Below are positions 1 to 7,479 of a DNA stretch of 25,314 bases, in pieces. Position 1 is the first letter of the stretch. The number at the start of each line of letters is the position of its first letter. A program made the translations under genes and the position numbers. A model generated the notes under the pieces. It searched no databases. It had not been told where the DNA came from and was given only the letters and a program-made list of their open reading frames with translations. This DNA comes from DATKKX01 sp035542775 (GTDB lineage Bacteria > Planctomycetota > Phycisphaerae > UBA1845 > UTPLA1), in NCBI GenBank assembly GCA_035542775.1, contig DATKKX010000329.1, positions 1 to 25,314 on the forward strand, read 5' to 3'.

Positions 1-307
1 GTCTATGACTCCAACTGTTCCCATTACCCTCGGCGCAATGTCCTCCACGCCGGAGGACCCGCCGCAATACCCCGTTGAAAATTGCCTGCGGCGCGCGCGC
101 GCTTCAACATGAACGCTGTTCTAAGAACAGCCAGAGATTCGACCGGCATACCCCCACTCGCCGCGGAGAACGTCAAGCCGTGTCCATCACTGGCAAATCT
201 GCCCCTATTTCGCTTCACGTTCGCTTCTGCCGCGTTCGGGGTTCGATCCGGCACGTTGTGCCGATCCGCAGCGCGGCGTGTCACAGCACGGCCGTTCCAT
301 GCGTCCA
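1..307. other. Gene-free left end
   Basis: I see no convincing gene here. Short open frames exist on both strands, but their translations are arginine- and alanine-rich with no recognisable domain, as expected for random reading of GC-rich DNA. By position it lies on the inner side of the tRNA fragment at 566-612, so it may belong to an integrated element that extends off the left edge. Confidence 0.4.
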
Positions 308-613
308 TCATGGCTTCCCCTTCGCGGTTTGATCGGCGAGCATCCGGCGGACGGCTTCGGCCTTCTCGGCGTCCGTCAGCGGCAAGCGCATGAGCACGGC
401 GACGGCTTCGGCGAAGCATCCGCCATCAGCGTGCGGACCGCCCGCGGAGCCGGCGTCCGAGCCGTCCGCGTGCTCACTTTCCGGCAAACTGGTACAAGCA
501 TTGGTACAAGCGGATTCGGGTGTGCTCGTAAGCTGTTGTGGTTGCGTGCCTTCCGTGCGGTGCCGTCGCGTTCGCAATGCGAAGGTTGAGGGTTCGAGCC
601 CCTTCGTCTCCAT
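308..613 (-). CDS. Possible element-borne small protein, antisense to tRNA fragment
   Basis: An ATG at 613 opens a 101-codon frame that runs antisense through the tRNA fragment and ends at TGA 308-310. The first part is simply the reverse complement of tRNA sequence (it reads METKGLEPSTFALRTRR), a read-through peptide that is common at the ends of tRNA-integrated elements. The last third (LMRLPLTDAEKAEAVRRML) is a well-formed amphipathic helical segment that looks protein-like, and from memory similar tails occur near planctomycete integrases. No catalytic domain is visible. It could be the end of an island gene, or only a tail made open by the integration. I cannot assign a function. Confidence 0.3.
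   Translation of the reverse strand: METKGLEPSTFALRTRRHRTEGTQPQQLTSTPESACTNACTSLPESEHADGSDAGSAGGPHADGGCFAEAVAVLMRLPLTDAEKAEAVRRMLADQTAKGKP
566..612 (+). pseudogene. 3' half of a tRNA gene (alanine-type, CGC anticodon loop)
   Basis: The sequence folds as the 3' half of a tRNA. The anticodon stem is 566-570 with 578-582, around the seven-base loop TTCGCAA, which would give anticodon CGC (Ala). A five-base variable loop is at 583-587. The T stem is 588-592 with 600-604 around the loop TTCGAGC. The 3' acceptor strand is 605-611 and the discriminator base is A612. No matching 5' acceptor strand (GGAGACG) or D arm lies upstream; similarity stops at the 5' edge of the anticodon stem. No CCA is encoded. 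A perfect terminator follows at once. This is what remains at the far end of an element integrated into a tRNA gene. Anticodon identity is tentative. Confidence 0.7.
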
Positions 614-618
614 TGGAC

Positions 619-644
619 AAGGCCGCCGGCAGGGCGGCCTTTTT
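619..644 (+). terminator. Rho-independent terminator after tRNA fragment
   Basis: A perfect 9-bp stem (AAGGCCGCC at 619-627 with GGCGGCCTT at 633-641) closes a five-base loop and runs straight into TTTTT (640-644). It sits 7 nt after the tRNA fragment on the same strand, so it is most simply the original terminator of that tRNA gene. Confidence 0.85.
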
Positions 645-799
645 GTTGGAACAGGCCAAGTGATCAGCGACTGAATGGGGCGCGAGGGGGTGGTTCTGAT
701 TGACGCAGCAGGCGGCTGGGCGTTCTGCACCCGAAGATAGGCACCCGCCATCGGCCCCGGCTCCAAGACCTCTACCAGAGCAGCGGCGTTGGCATCGCC

Positions 800-1522
800 T
801 TATGACGGCTGATTGGGCTTGCCGCGCAACAGAACCAGCAACGACTTCGCAATGCGGTGAAGATCGTCCCGCGGCGCCCTGCTCAGGGCCAATTCCTCAA
901 GCTGGCGCGCCAGGTCCGCGACCTCGCCGGCTGGGTAATGGCCAGCGCTCGAACCTTCGGCGATTGGCTTTGTCGGCCCGAGACCGTCCTCATCCAGGTA
1001 GATGAAGTTCTCGATCTCGACCGGATTATCGAACAACATTCCCACGACGTGGATCCGGCCTCGAACACAGCGGCAGTGGACAATCTTGCCGGTAACAAGG
1101 ACCTCTTCCCCGTCGATAGTCCTCAACGCAATCGTGCAACCTTGTCCCTGGTAAAGGAAACTGCCGTGAAGGAAACCGATTCCGTGAGCGGAAAGGTCTC
1201 GAGATCGCACGACGAATTTCGTGGATGAGCCTTCGAGCTGGAAAACGAGTGGCTCTCCGGCCATATAGGGATAGCGTGCAGCGCGACGGCGATCCAGATC
1301 CAGGGGAGAGTTTACCTCCCCCAATTCAGCGAGAACCGCACGGATCTCGGACATTGGGAAACGCAGCGTATCCACGCACCCAGAGCAATCTTTCAATAGA
1401 GCCTCTTGGGCAAATGCCATTTCCGGCGGAGAGCTGCGCGAAGGGCAGCCCAGCCGCGCATCCGGGCTATGGGGCCACGGACACTCGCAGGTTCCAGACT
1501 TTCCATCGGGCCGCAGTCTCAT
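800..1522 (-). CDS. PilZ-domain protein with intact c-di-GMP motifs
   Basis: This 240-residue protein carries a PilZ domain, a cyclic di-GMP receptor fold used to control motility, adhesion or polysaccharide output. The family's two binding motifs are visible: RxxxR as RRAAR (R79 to R83) and [D/N]xSxxG as DLSAHG (D109 to G114), followed by the expected beta-rich stretch. Residues after about 175 form a helical, charged tail of unknown role. The ATG at 1522 overlaps the TGA of the upstream gene (ATGA at 1519-1522), which supports coupling. However, the first 34 residues are Cys/Pro-rich and unlike a folded protein, so Met35 (1420) or Met57 (1354) may be the true start; neither has a strong ribosome site. 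No effector domain is attached, so the partner is unknown. Confidence 0.75.
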   Translation of the reverse strand: MRLRPDGKSGTCECPWPHSPDARLGCPSRSSPPEMAFAQEALLKDCSGCVDTLRFPMSEIRAVLAELGEVNSPLDLDRRRAARYPYMAGEPLVFQLEGSSTKFVVRSRDLSAHGIGFLHGSFLYQGQGCTIALRTIDGEEVLVTGKIVHCRCVRGRIHVVGMLFDNPVEIENFIYLDEDGLGPTKPIAEGSSAGHYPAGEVADLARQLEELALSRAPRDDLHRIAKSLLVLLRGKPNQPS

Positions 1523-1920
1523 TCGAGGAGAGTCGAAACCGATTCCGAGTCGAACTGCCCCTCAAACCTCGCCCCCGCGACGTAGTCTTTCCCATCAAAT
1601 GAGTGGACGTTCACCACTCGACAATTCCACGTCTGCAGCGGGATGCCGGGAATTCTGAGGATCACCGTAAACAGAGCACCCTTGGTCACAGGGGCGTCAG
1701 TCCTGAATCCGAGTCCCCGTATGCCCAGGTCGATGATCTCGATGCCCACGTATTCCTTGCGATCGCCGCCGAATTCCGTCCGGGCGACGGCCTTGCAGCG
1801 ATGCAACGGAAATCGCCAGCAATCGAACGATTCAGCCCCAGTCTGGCCCTGGAGGCGGGCCCCAAACCGATCGACGATTTGGGCGAGAATATTAGGACAA
1901 AGGCGGGCGTTCTTATCCAT
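1519..1920 (-). CDS. Degenerate PilZ-like protein
   Basis: This 133-residue protein looks like a PilZ domain by its beta-strand pattern and by the segment EIIDLGIRGLGFRTDAP, which matches the position of the family's DxSxxG motif. Here it reads DLGIRG (D64 to G69), so the serine is missing. The RxxxR motif is also not in register: the only candidates are in RFPLHRCKAVAR. Known PilZ variants that lose both motifs usually no longer bind c-di-GMP and act as partners. The gene is upstream of, and overlaps by 4 nt, the intact PilZ gene, so the two are probably made together and may dimerise; that is inference. The start ATG at 1920 has only a weak ribosome site. Confidence 0.65.
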   Translation of the reverse strand: MDKNARLCPNILAQIVDRFGARLQGQTGAESFDCWRFPLHRCKAVARTEFGGDRKEYVGIEIIDLGIRGLGFRTDAPVTKGALFTVILRIPGIPLQTWNCRVVNVHSFDGKDYVAGARFEGQFDSESVSTLLE

Positions 1921-2460
1921 GCCAGGTTCCCGTCAGCCAACTGTATCTGCTGGATTGCCAGCGATGGCCCGGGACCGACCGTTGCCGCACCTTCCGAGGC
2001 CCCCTCGTCGCCGCAACGGGATCGCTTGCGGCCGCGCGAGAAACTCGAGTGCGGCTCCCGCATCCTGATTGAACGGCCTCCGACAAGAGTTCAGGGCCGA
2101 CGAAGAAAAAAGAGCCCGCCGGTACCGCCGACCATAGGGGTGCATCCTGTCGGGAGATTGGCAAAGAAGCGCTCCTATGAGGTGAGGATAGACATCGACG
2201 ATCCGGCGGGGCTATGCGAGCCTGGCGCGCAATAAAGAGCCGCACGCGTGGGGCTCACCGGGCCACGCGTGCGTACTTGCACCAGTGTTCTCTTCCGGGT
2301 ATACTTCTTTTTGGCTCCCAAGAGCGGTTCTCTCCGTCTCGCGAGCAGGCTGATAAGCACTGCCCGCTAAAGTAACATTCGCAAAGCGTGCGCAAGTTAA
2401 TCATGGAAAATGAAAAAATTTGCGGACGCTGAGATTAAGAGCCCTGGACGGTGAGCAGGT
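1921..2460. other. Intergenic region between divergent PilZ and sigma genes
   Basis: This 540-nt stretch separates the leftward PilZ pair from the rightward sigma factor, so it should contain promoters for both. I could not identify convincing -35/-10 pairs. It holds one strong inverted repeat (2241-2273) and an AT-rich patch around 2400-2425. Open frames here translate into arginine-rich sequence without domains. Confidence 0.5.
2241..2273. repeat. 11-bp perfect inverted repeat (hairpin)
   Basis: CGCACGCGTGG (2241-2251) and CCACGCGTGCG (2263-2273) are perfect complements around an 11-base spacer. Each arm contains the palindrome ACGCGT. Read leftwards, the hairpin is followed by GCTCTTTATT, weakly terminator-like, but no minus-strand gene lies to its right that would need ending. 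It could instead be a protein-binding site in the divergent promoter region. Confidence 0.55.
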
Positions 2461-3120
2461 ATGGATAGGGCACCAACTAGCTTAGATCTCACGGAGGTCC
2501 AGCATCTGCTTTTGGAGCGGGCGGGGGACTTGCGCCGGTTCGTGGACCAGAAGATCCCGCCGCGGTTCAAATCGGCCATCGCTGCCGAGGACGTGCTGCA
2601 GGAGGTCTGGATCTCGGCCTTTCGGACATTTGGCGATTACCGCCCAGGGGAACCGGGAGGATTGGACGGTTGGCTGAGGGCCATCGCCCGCCGCAGGCTG
2701 GCTGACGCGTTGCGATCGGCCGGAGCCCTGAAGCGCGGGGGCGCTGCCTGCCTCTTCCACGGCGGCACCAGTTCTCCGACTTCGTGGGCGGATTTGTTCG
2801 CCCAGGTCTCCTCCAATGAAAAGACGCCCAGCGGGGAGATATCCGCCCAGGAGGCCGCTAACGCCCTTCAGATTGCCCTGGCCAGTCTCCCCGAGCAGCG
2901 CCGCCAAGCGGTCTATTTGCGGCTGGTCGAAGGACGCCCCCGGGAAGAGGTCGCCCAGGCGATACAAAAAGCCGGCATAACAGTTGACCGCTTGGTCCGC
3001 CAGGGGCTTCGCGATCTGCGGCAGCGTCTCCGTCACGCCAGTCGGTTCTTCACCGACTCGAAAACCGCAACGGAGCGGAGACCGAATCCCAAGGTTTCGC
3101 CGAACAGCTCAGACATGTGA
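2461..3120 (+). CDS. ECF-like RNA polymerase sigma factor
   Basis: This 219-residue protein has the two-domain layout of extracytoplasmic-function sigma-70 factors. Region 2 is at about residues 38-86 (AAEDVLQEVWISAFRTF, then WLRAIARRRLADALR). Region 4 is at about 140-190 (ASLPEQRRQAVYLRLVEG, followed by a helix-turn-helix-like stretch ending in LRDLRQRL). Such factors redirect RNA polymerase to a small regulon. The next gene, starting 10 nt later, is a membrane Ser/Thr kinase; planctomycetes often pair this type of sigma factor with such kinases, and the kinase may control its activity. No anti-sigma gene is adjacent. The C-terminal tail (about 195-219) is polar and probably disordered. The ribosome site before ATG 2461 is weak. 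Confidence 0.9.
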   Translation: MDRAPTSLDLTEVQHLLLERAGDLRRFVDQKIPPRFKSAIAAEDVLQEVWISAFRTFGDYRPGEPGGLDGWLRAIARRRLADALRSAGALKRGGAACLFHGGTSSPTSWADLFAQVSSNEKTPSGEISAQEAANALQIALASLPEQRRQAVYLRLVEGRPREEVAQAIQKAGITVDRLVRQGLRDLRQRLRHASRFFTDSKTATERRPNPKVSPNSSDM

Positions 3121-3130
3121 GGCCAGAGCC

Positions 3131-6031
3131 ATGTGGCGGAAGGACCATGGTTCATCGGAAGCTGATGGCGGCCGGGGCGCGCGAATCACTGCAATCATCG
3201 AGGATGTCATCCGTCGTCGCAGCACTGGCGAGAACGTCGGCGACGAGATCGTCCTCCGGGAACACCCTGATCTCGTGCCCGAACTGGAGGAACGCCTCCG
3301 CCTGCTGCGCAGCATCCAGTCGGCTGCCCGGCTGGCCAGGCGGGGCGGTTCCGAGAGCAGCGACGCCACCCTGCCGCTGCAGGTCTTCGAAGAGAGCCGG
3401 CGATTTCTCCAGGAAGCCCTGAGCGGTTACGAGGTCTTCGAGGAACTGAATTACGGGGGCCAAGGGGTCGTTTACAAGGCTTTCCAGATCGCCGCCAAGC
3501 GCACCGTAGCCATCAAGGTGCTGCTGGACGGACCGCTGGCGACCTCACGCCAGCGACATCGCTTCGAGCGCGAAGTGGAGCTGATCTCCAGGTTACGGCA
3601 CCCCAACGTCGTGACCGTATACGACAGCGGCCTCATCCGCGGGCGGCACTACTGCGTCATGGAGTACGTCGAGGGTCTGACCATCGACGACTACGTGCTG
3701 GTTGAAGATCTGACCGTGCGCGACGTGGTGCGGCTCTTCGTGAAGGTGTGCCGGGCGGTGAGTTACGCCCACCAGCGCGGGGTGATCCACCGCGACCTCA
3801 ACCCGGCGAATATCCTGGTCGACCAGGAGGGTGAGCCGCATGTGCTGGACTTCGGCCTGGCCAAGGACGTGTGGGCTTCCGGACGCGAGCGGGGCTCCGT
3901 GGTCACCGCCGAGGGCCTGTGCGTAGGCACGCTGCCCTATCTGAGTCCGGAGCAGGCCGGTGGCCTTGATGGACAGGTCGACGTTCGAAGCGACATCTAC
4001 TCGCTCGGCGTAACGTTGTTCAGACTTCTGACCGGTGTTTTCCCCTATCCGGTTCAGGATGGTTCCGCGAAGGTACGGGAGCACATCATATCCGCGGAGC
4101 CGCTGCGTTTGCGCCGAGCCGTGGCCCTCCCCGAGGCGGAAAGTCGACGCGAAGCACGAGCTGCCGACCAGGATTTGGAGACCATCCTCACCAAAGTGCT
4201 GAGCAAGGAGAAAGATCACCGCTATCAATCGGCGGCGGAGTTCGCCGACGACCTGGAGCGATATCTGGCGGGCGACGCGGTGCAGGCCAGGGTGGACAGC
4301 CGGTTCTATATCCTGCGCCGGACTTTGCGGAAACATCGCGGCGCGGTGGCGGTCGCTCTGCTGTTTCTTGCCGTGCTGCTGGCCTCAACGGTGGCCGTGA
4401 CGATGTTGTGGACGCAGGCCCGGTTTCAGCGGGAAAACGCACGGGAGGTGGCCCGCGTGGCTCACTCGGCGATGGGCAGCGTGGTGAGCCAGATCGAGGA
4501 GGCCATCCGACCGCTGGCCGGCGGCGTACAGGTGCGGAATGAGCTGCTCCAGGGAGTGGCGGAGAAGCTGGAGCGCCTGCGGCCGCTGGTGGAGTCTGAT
4601 GCGGCCATGGAGGACCTGCTGGCAACGCTGCGCGAGAAGCAAGGAGACATCGCCTCTGCCCAAGGGCACACCGAGGAAGCGGCCGGGCACTTCGAGGCGT
4701 TCCTGGCTATCGTCGAGCGACACGCCCAAGTTGAAGGCGTGCACGGAGAATCGCTGATCCAGGTCGCCCGCGCTCACCGCAAGATCGCGAACTCGTTGAA
4801 AGAGCCTGTGGCCCACTATGAGCGGGCCATAGCGGCCGGTGAAGAATTCATGAAGCGCCGGCCGGAGTCGCAGGAGGGCCAGTACGAACTGTGCTGCGAT
4901 CAGATCGCTTTCGGAGGATACCTTTTCTTCCACGATCGCTTTCGTTCGGCAATCGAACACCTTGCCCCCGCCTTGGCGATCGCCGAGCCGATCGCAAAGC
5001 GTGGGGACGCAGACACGCGATGGAGCGAGGCTCTTGCGACAGCCCAGACGCTCAATGGACAGGCTCAAAGCGAGATCGGCAATGGCATCGCCGCCATAGC
5101 GTCGCTGGAGTCTGCGCTGGCAATCCGGGATCGCATGTGCCAGGAGAGGCCCGCGGATGCGGAACTGCGAAACCAATTGATGAACTCATGTCGGCGCCTA
5201 GGCCTTGCCTATTACGAGGCGGGCCGGAGGGAGGAGGGAGTGCAACTCCTTAACAGAGCGGTGGAGTTGGGCGAATACCTCGTCCGCGTTGATCCGGCCA
5301 GCGCAACCTGGAAAGTCGATCTGTTGGGAGCCTATGACTACCTAGCCCGGAAAATGCTCTTATCCAAAGACGCCGAAGGTGCCAGGCCGAACTGCGAGGC
5401 AGCAGTCAGGCTGGGCGAGGCATTGGCCGCCGCCGACTCCGGCAATCTGGAGTGGCAGCGGCATCTGGCTTCCGCGCTGGCACTCCGCGGCCGCCTGCGA
5501 CTGCTTGACAAAGACCCGGGTGGAGCCTTTGGAGACCTGTCGCAGGCATTGGCGATTCGCGAGCTCCTCGCGTCGTCGCAACCCGACTGGCGCGGAGCAA
5601 TCGAGGAAACAGGTGAAGTCCTCAGCTTCATGGGCAACTGCTACGCAGCGATGGGAGAGTTCGAGCAGGCACTCCAGAGCTACCAGCGCGCTCTGGAGCT
5701 TCGCAGGAAAAGCGTGGAACGCGATCCCGGCACATTCGGAGCGCAGTTTAATGTTATTGTGTCGCTGAACACACTGGCGACTTGGCACATGAATCGGCGG
5801 ACGCCGGCTGATGATGTCGCGGCGCTCGACTGGCTCGCCCAAGCTGAAACGGCCCTCGCATCGCTACGGGGCGCTGGCCTCTTCGCGGGCCATGAGGGTA
5901 TGGATGAGGAGTTCAAGAATGCCATTCGTCAAAACCGGGCGATCATAGCCGGGCGCGCCGAGCGGCATGCGTGCGCCGAGGAAGAACCGAGCAATTGGTC
6001 TCCTGAATCCTCCTCGGCGCACGAGCCATGA
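3131..6031 (+). CDS. Membrane Ser/Thr protein kinase with TPR-like sensor region
   Basis: A 966-residue Hanks-type kinase. I start it at ATG 3131 because GAGG (3119-3122) lies 8 nt upstream; the frame is open further upstream but would overlap the sigma gene. The kinase domain spans about residues 103-375, with glycine loop YGGQGVVYKA, ATP-anchoring Lys129 (VAIK), catalytic loop HRDLNPANIL (Asp222), DFG motif at Asp240, LSPEQA, and DIYSLGVTLFRLLTG. One membrane helix follows at about 405-428. The remaining 530 residues are helical with TPR-like repeats (for example YAAMGEFEQALQSYQRALEL) and should lie outside the cytoplasm. Known family role: phosphorylating cytoplasmic proteins in response to an outside cue. 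Asn224 replaces the usual lysine of HRDLKP. The partner is likely the sigma factor encoded just upstream. Confidence 0.92.
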   Translation: MWRKDHGSSEADGGRGARITAIIEDVIRRRSTGENVGDEIVLREHPDLVPELEERLRLLRSIQSAARLARRGGSESSDATLPLQVFEESRRFLQEALSGYEVFEELNYGGQGVVYKAFQIAAKRTVAIKVLLDGPLATSRQRHRFEREVELISRLRHPNVVTVYDSGLIRGRHYCVMEYVEGLTIDDYVLVEDLTVRDVVRLFVKVCRAVSYAHQRGVIHRDLNPANILVDQEGEPHVLDFGLAKDVWASGRERGSVVTAEGLCVGTLPYLSPEQAGGLDGQVDVRSDIYSLGVTLFRLLTGVFPYPVQDGSAKVREHIISAEPLRLRRAVALPEAESRREARAADQDLETILTKVLSKEKDHRYQSAAEFADDLERYLAGDAVQARVDSRFYILRRTLRKHRGAVAVALLFLAVLLASTVAVTMLWTQARFQRENAREVARVAHSAMGSVVSQIEEAIRPLAGGVQVRNELLQGVAEKLERLRPLVESDAAMEDLLATLREKQGDIASAQGHTEEAAGHFEAFLAIVERHAQVEGVHGESLIQVARAHRKIANSLKEPVAHYERAIAAGEEFMKRRPESQEGQYELCCDQIAFGGYLFFHDRFRSAIEHLAPALAIAEPIAKRGDADTRWSEALATAQTLNGQAQSEIGNGIAAIASLESALAIRDRMCQERPADAELRNQLMNSCRRLGLAYYEAGRREEGVQLLNRAVELGEYLVRVDPASATWKVDLLGAYDYLARKMLLSKDAEGARPNCEAAVRLGEALAAADSGNLEWQRHLASALALRGRLRLLDKDPGGAFGDLSQALAIRELLASSQPDWRGAIEETGEVLSFMGNCYAAMGEFEQALQSYQRALELRRKSVERDPGTFGAQFNVIVSLNTLATWHMNRRTPADDVAALDWLAQAETALASLRGAGLFAGHEGMDEEFKNAIRQNRAIIAGRAERHACAEEEPSNWSPESSSAHEP

Positions 6032-6120
6032 CCGAGCCACAATACGAGCCGCTAACAAAGCTGTTGTCGCGTCTGTCTTCAGACGAGTCCCTGCCAAAGC
6101 GAGGGTCCACCCGACCGGCG

Positions 6121-6672
6121 TCACGCATGGGGCTTCTCACCGACCTCCACGGGATCATCCTCGCCCTCAGCCACGGGTTCGGGAGCGTTCGCGAGCACAA
6201 AGGCATAGTTGAGCGAGCCCGTGGTGGTAAATGGCGAGCCCCGCAATTCCGGATCGTAAAAGGCGCCTTCGAGCACGAAGCCCAGGTCATCATGCATCCC
6301 GTCCTGGCCTTCGGCCGTGCCGGCAATCTCCGGCGGCTTCACGAAGTCTTCGGTCACCGGGGCGTTGGCATTGGCATGCCGCACCCACCACAACCCGTCC
6401 GGCGTGGCCACAAAGGGCGCGTCCTTGATCCAGGTCGCGGCTCCCTGGCCGTGCCGCTCGAAATGGGCGCTGAGAATCTCCCAGCCGACTGAATCACCGT
6501 CCCGGTCCGCTTCCTCGACCTCCAGGGTAACCGCGAACAGGACCGGACTTTTGGGATCATCCGGAACCGCGTGAATCTGATAGCTGATGCTCATCGACGC
6601 CATGGCGCTGGATGAGCTGCCCGCCACAAGACCAATCACGACAATAGAAATCGTTGTTCCAAGAGCGCGCAT
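6121..6672 (-). CDS. Secreted protein of unknown function
   Basis: A 183-residue protein with a likely signal peptide (hydrophobic residues about 5-20, then a small-residue cleavage region ending SSSSAMA). The start ATG at 6672 is supported by GGGAG (6678-6682) 5 nt upstream. The mature part looks beta-rich, with the segments TPDGLWWVRHANANAP and FVKPPEIAGTA and an acidic tail. I do not recognise the family with certainty, but similar small exported proteins with a WWV.HA motif are, as far as I remember, found in related planctomycetes. It converges with the kinase gene, with 89 nt between the two stops. Confidence 0.75.
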   Translation of the reverse strand: MRALGTTISIVVIGLVAGSSSSAMASMSISYQIHAVPDDPKSPVLFAVTLEVEEADRDGDSVGWEILSAHFERHGQGAATWIKDAPFVATPDGLWWVRHANANAPVTEDFVKPPEIAGTAEGQDGMHDDLGFVLEGAFYDPELRGSPFTTTGSLNYAFVLANAPEPVAEGEDDPVEVGEKPHA

Positions 6673-7295
6673 AGGATCTCCCTTCCGTTTGTCCCGAGTT
6701 TTGTTTTCTGGAAACCGCGGGGCTGCGGATGACTCGCCGCAGGTAGCAAACCGGCAGTCCGGCGACGGGCGGTCGGGGCCCCCAGCAAGCCGCGAACTAA
6801 GCCGCGGTGGGCTGCCTCCTCACAAGGTTGCCGACCGGCAAGCCTGAGGCTGGTGGGACGACGGGCACTCGTCCCCGGAGTAACAATCGCAAACGGGACT
6901 CCAGTTCAGCATACAATTTGGAAAAAAACCGGGCACCCCATAAGTCTCCTGGTGCGGCGGCGGGCGTGTATGAAGTTAGACTGGAGAAGCAGGGGCGGTC
7001 GTATCAGCGATCAAAACCGCTCAACGCGCCGCTGCCCGCCGGTTGGCGGTGTTTTCGAACCCGGGGGCGGGGTGGCTGTTGACCTTAACATTTCCTTTAC
7101 GGCCTGTGCGGCCCATTTAACGGCCGTTTGATCCACCGTCGCTTACTTTTCTCATAGAGGCGCCAGGTTGGCGAGCGCTATCGCGGCCAGCGCGCCCGTG
7201 CCCGGTCGTGCGGCTGGACCGGTAAGGCCACAGACGACCGTGCATGATGCCGCAGAGCGTCATCATGCCGGCGGAGCGAGCCGAGGGTGGCAGGC
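6673..7295. other. Long leader/promoter region of the kdp operon
   Basis: This 623-nt stretch lies between the leftward secreted-protein gene and the rightward kdp operon, and has no convincing ORF. It contains several potential hairpins: GGGACGA/TCGTCCC (6855-6861 with 6869-6875), ACTCCAGT/ACTGGAG about 75 nt apart (6898-6905 with 6980-6986), and CCGCC/GGCGG followed by TGTTTT (7036-7054). An A-run (6923-6928) lies between the long-range arms. I cannot match it to a known riboswitch class. It should include the KdpE-controlled promoter, but I see no clear consensus. Confidence 0.5.
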
Positions 7296-7376
7296 ATGGA
7301 TGCAATCTGTCTCGTCATCGTAGTGATGTTCTTCCTGGGCTCCTTGCTGCTTGTAGCCCTTTGTGAGCGGTTGTGA
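7296..7376 (+). CDS. 26-residue membrane microprotein at head of kdp operon
   Basis: ATG 7296 to TGA 7376 encodes 26 residues: a short start (MDAICL), a single hydrophobic helix (about residues 5-22) and the ending ALCERL. A GAGGGTGG stretch (7283-7290) precedes the start at a usable distance, and kdpF begins 10 nt after the stop. It is therefore probably translated and inserted in the membrane as a first, unnamed subunit or accessory of the Kdp pump. From memory, ORFs of this size with a CERL-like end occur before kdpF in other phyla; I could not check this. It is too short for statistical gene calling. Confidence 0.6.
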   Translation: MDAICLVIVVMFFLGSLLLVALCERL

Positions 7377-7386
7377 GGGCGGGGCC

Positions 7387-7479
7387 ATGAGTGCTTTGTA
7401 CGCCGTCAGTCTGGTCATCGCGGTGGGACTGCTGATCTACCTCTTCGTGGCGCTGTTCAAGCCGGAGTGGTTCTCATGA
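7387..7479 (+). CDS. kdpF: Potassium-transporting ATPase subunit KdpF
   Basis: This 30-residue protein has one membrane helix and ends in ALFKPEWFS, the family's typical C-terminus (hydrophobic helix, then a charged residue, P/E and an aromatic). KdpF is the small lipid-like stabilising subunit of the KdpFABC K+ pump; the E. coli protein is 29 residues. GAGG (7375-7378) is 8 nt before the ATG. Its TGA overlaps the ATG of kdpA (ATGA at 7476-7479), so translation of kdpA is probably coupled to it. Confidence 0.88.
   Translation: MSALYAVSLVIAVGLLIYLFVALFKPEWFS

Noticed and set aside
2410..2454. 14-codon leader frame just before the sigma factor
   Set aside because: It has a start and stop and ends 6 nt before ATG 2461, but no good ribosome site or attenuator structure.
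2984..3130. Upstream extension of the kinase into the sigma gene
   Set aside because: It would overlap the sigma factor by 137 nt; GAGG 8 nt before ATG 3131 gives the better start.
6028..6492. 154-codon plus-strand frame starting on the kinase stop (ATGA)
   Set aside because: It runs antisense through the secreted protein gene at 6121-6672, which has the better ribosome site and a signal peptide.
6720..6830. Possible c-di-GMP (GEMM) riboswitch, from GCAAACC followed by GACG
   Set aside because: The resemblance is superficial; I could not find the conserved tetraloop, receptor or closing stem.
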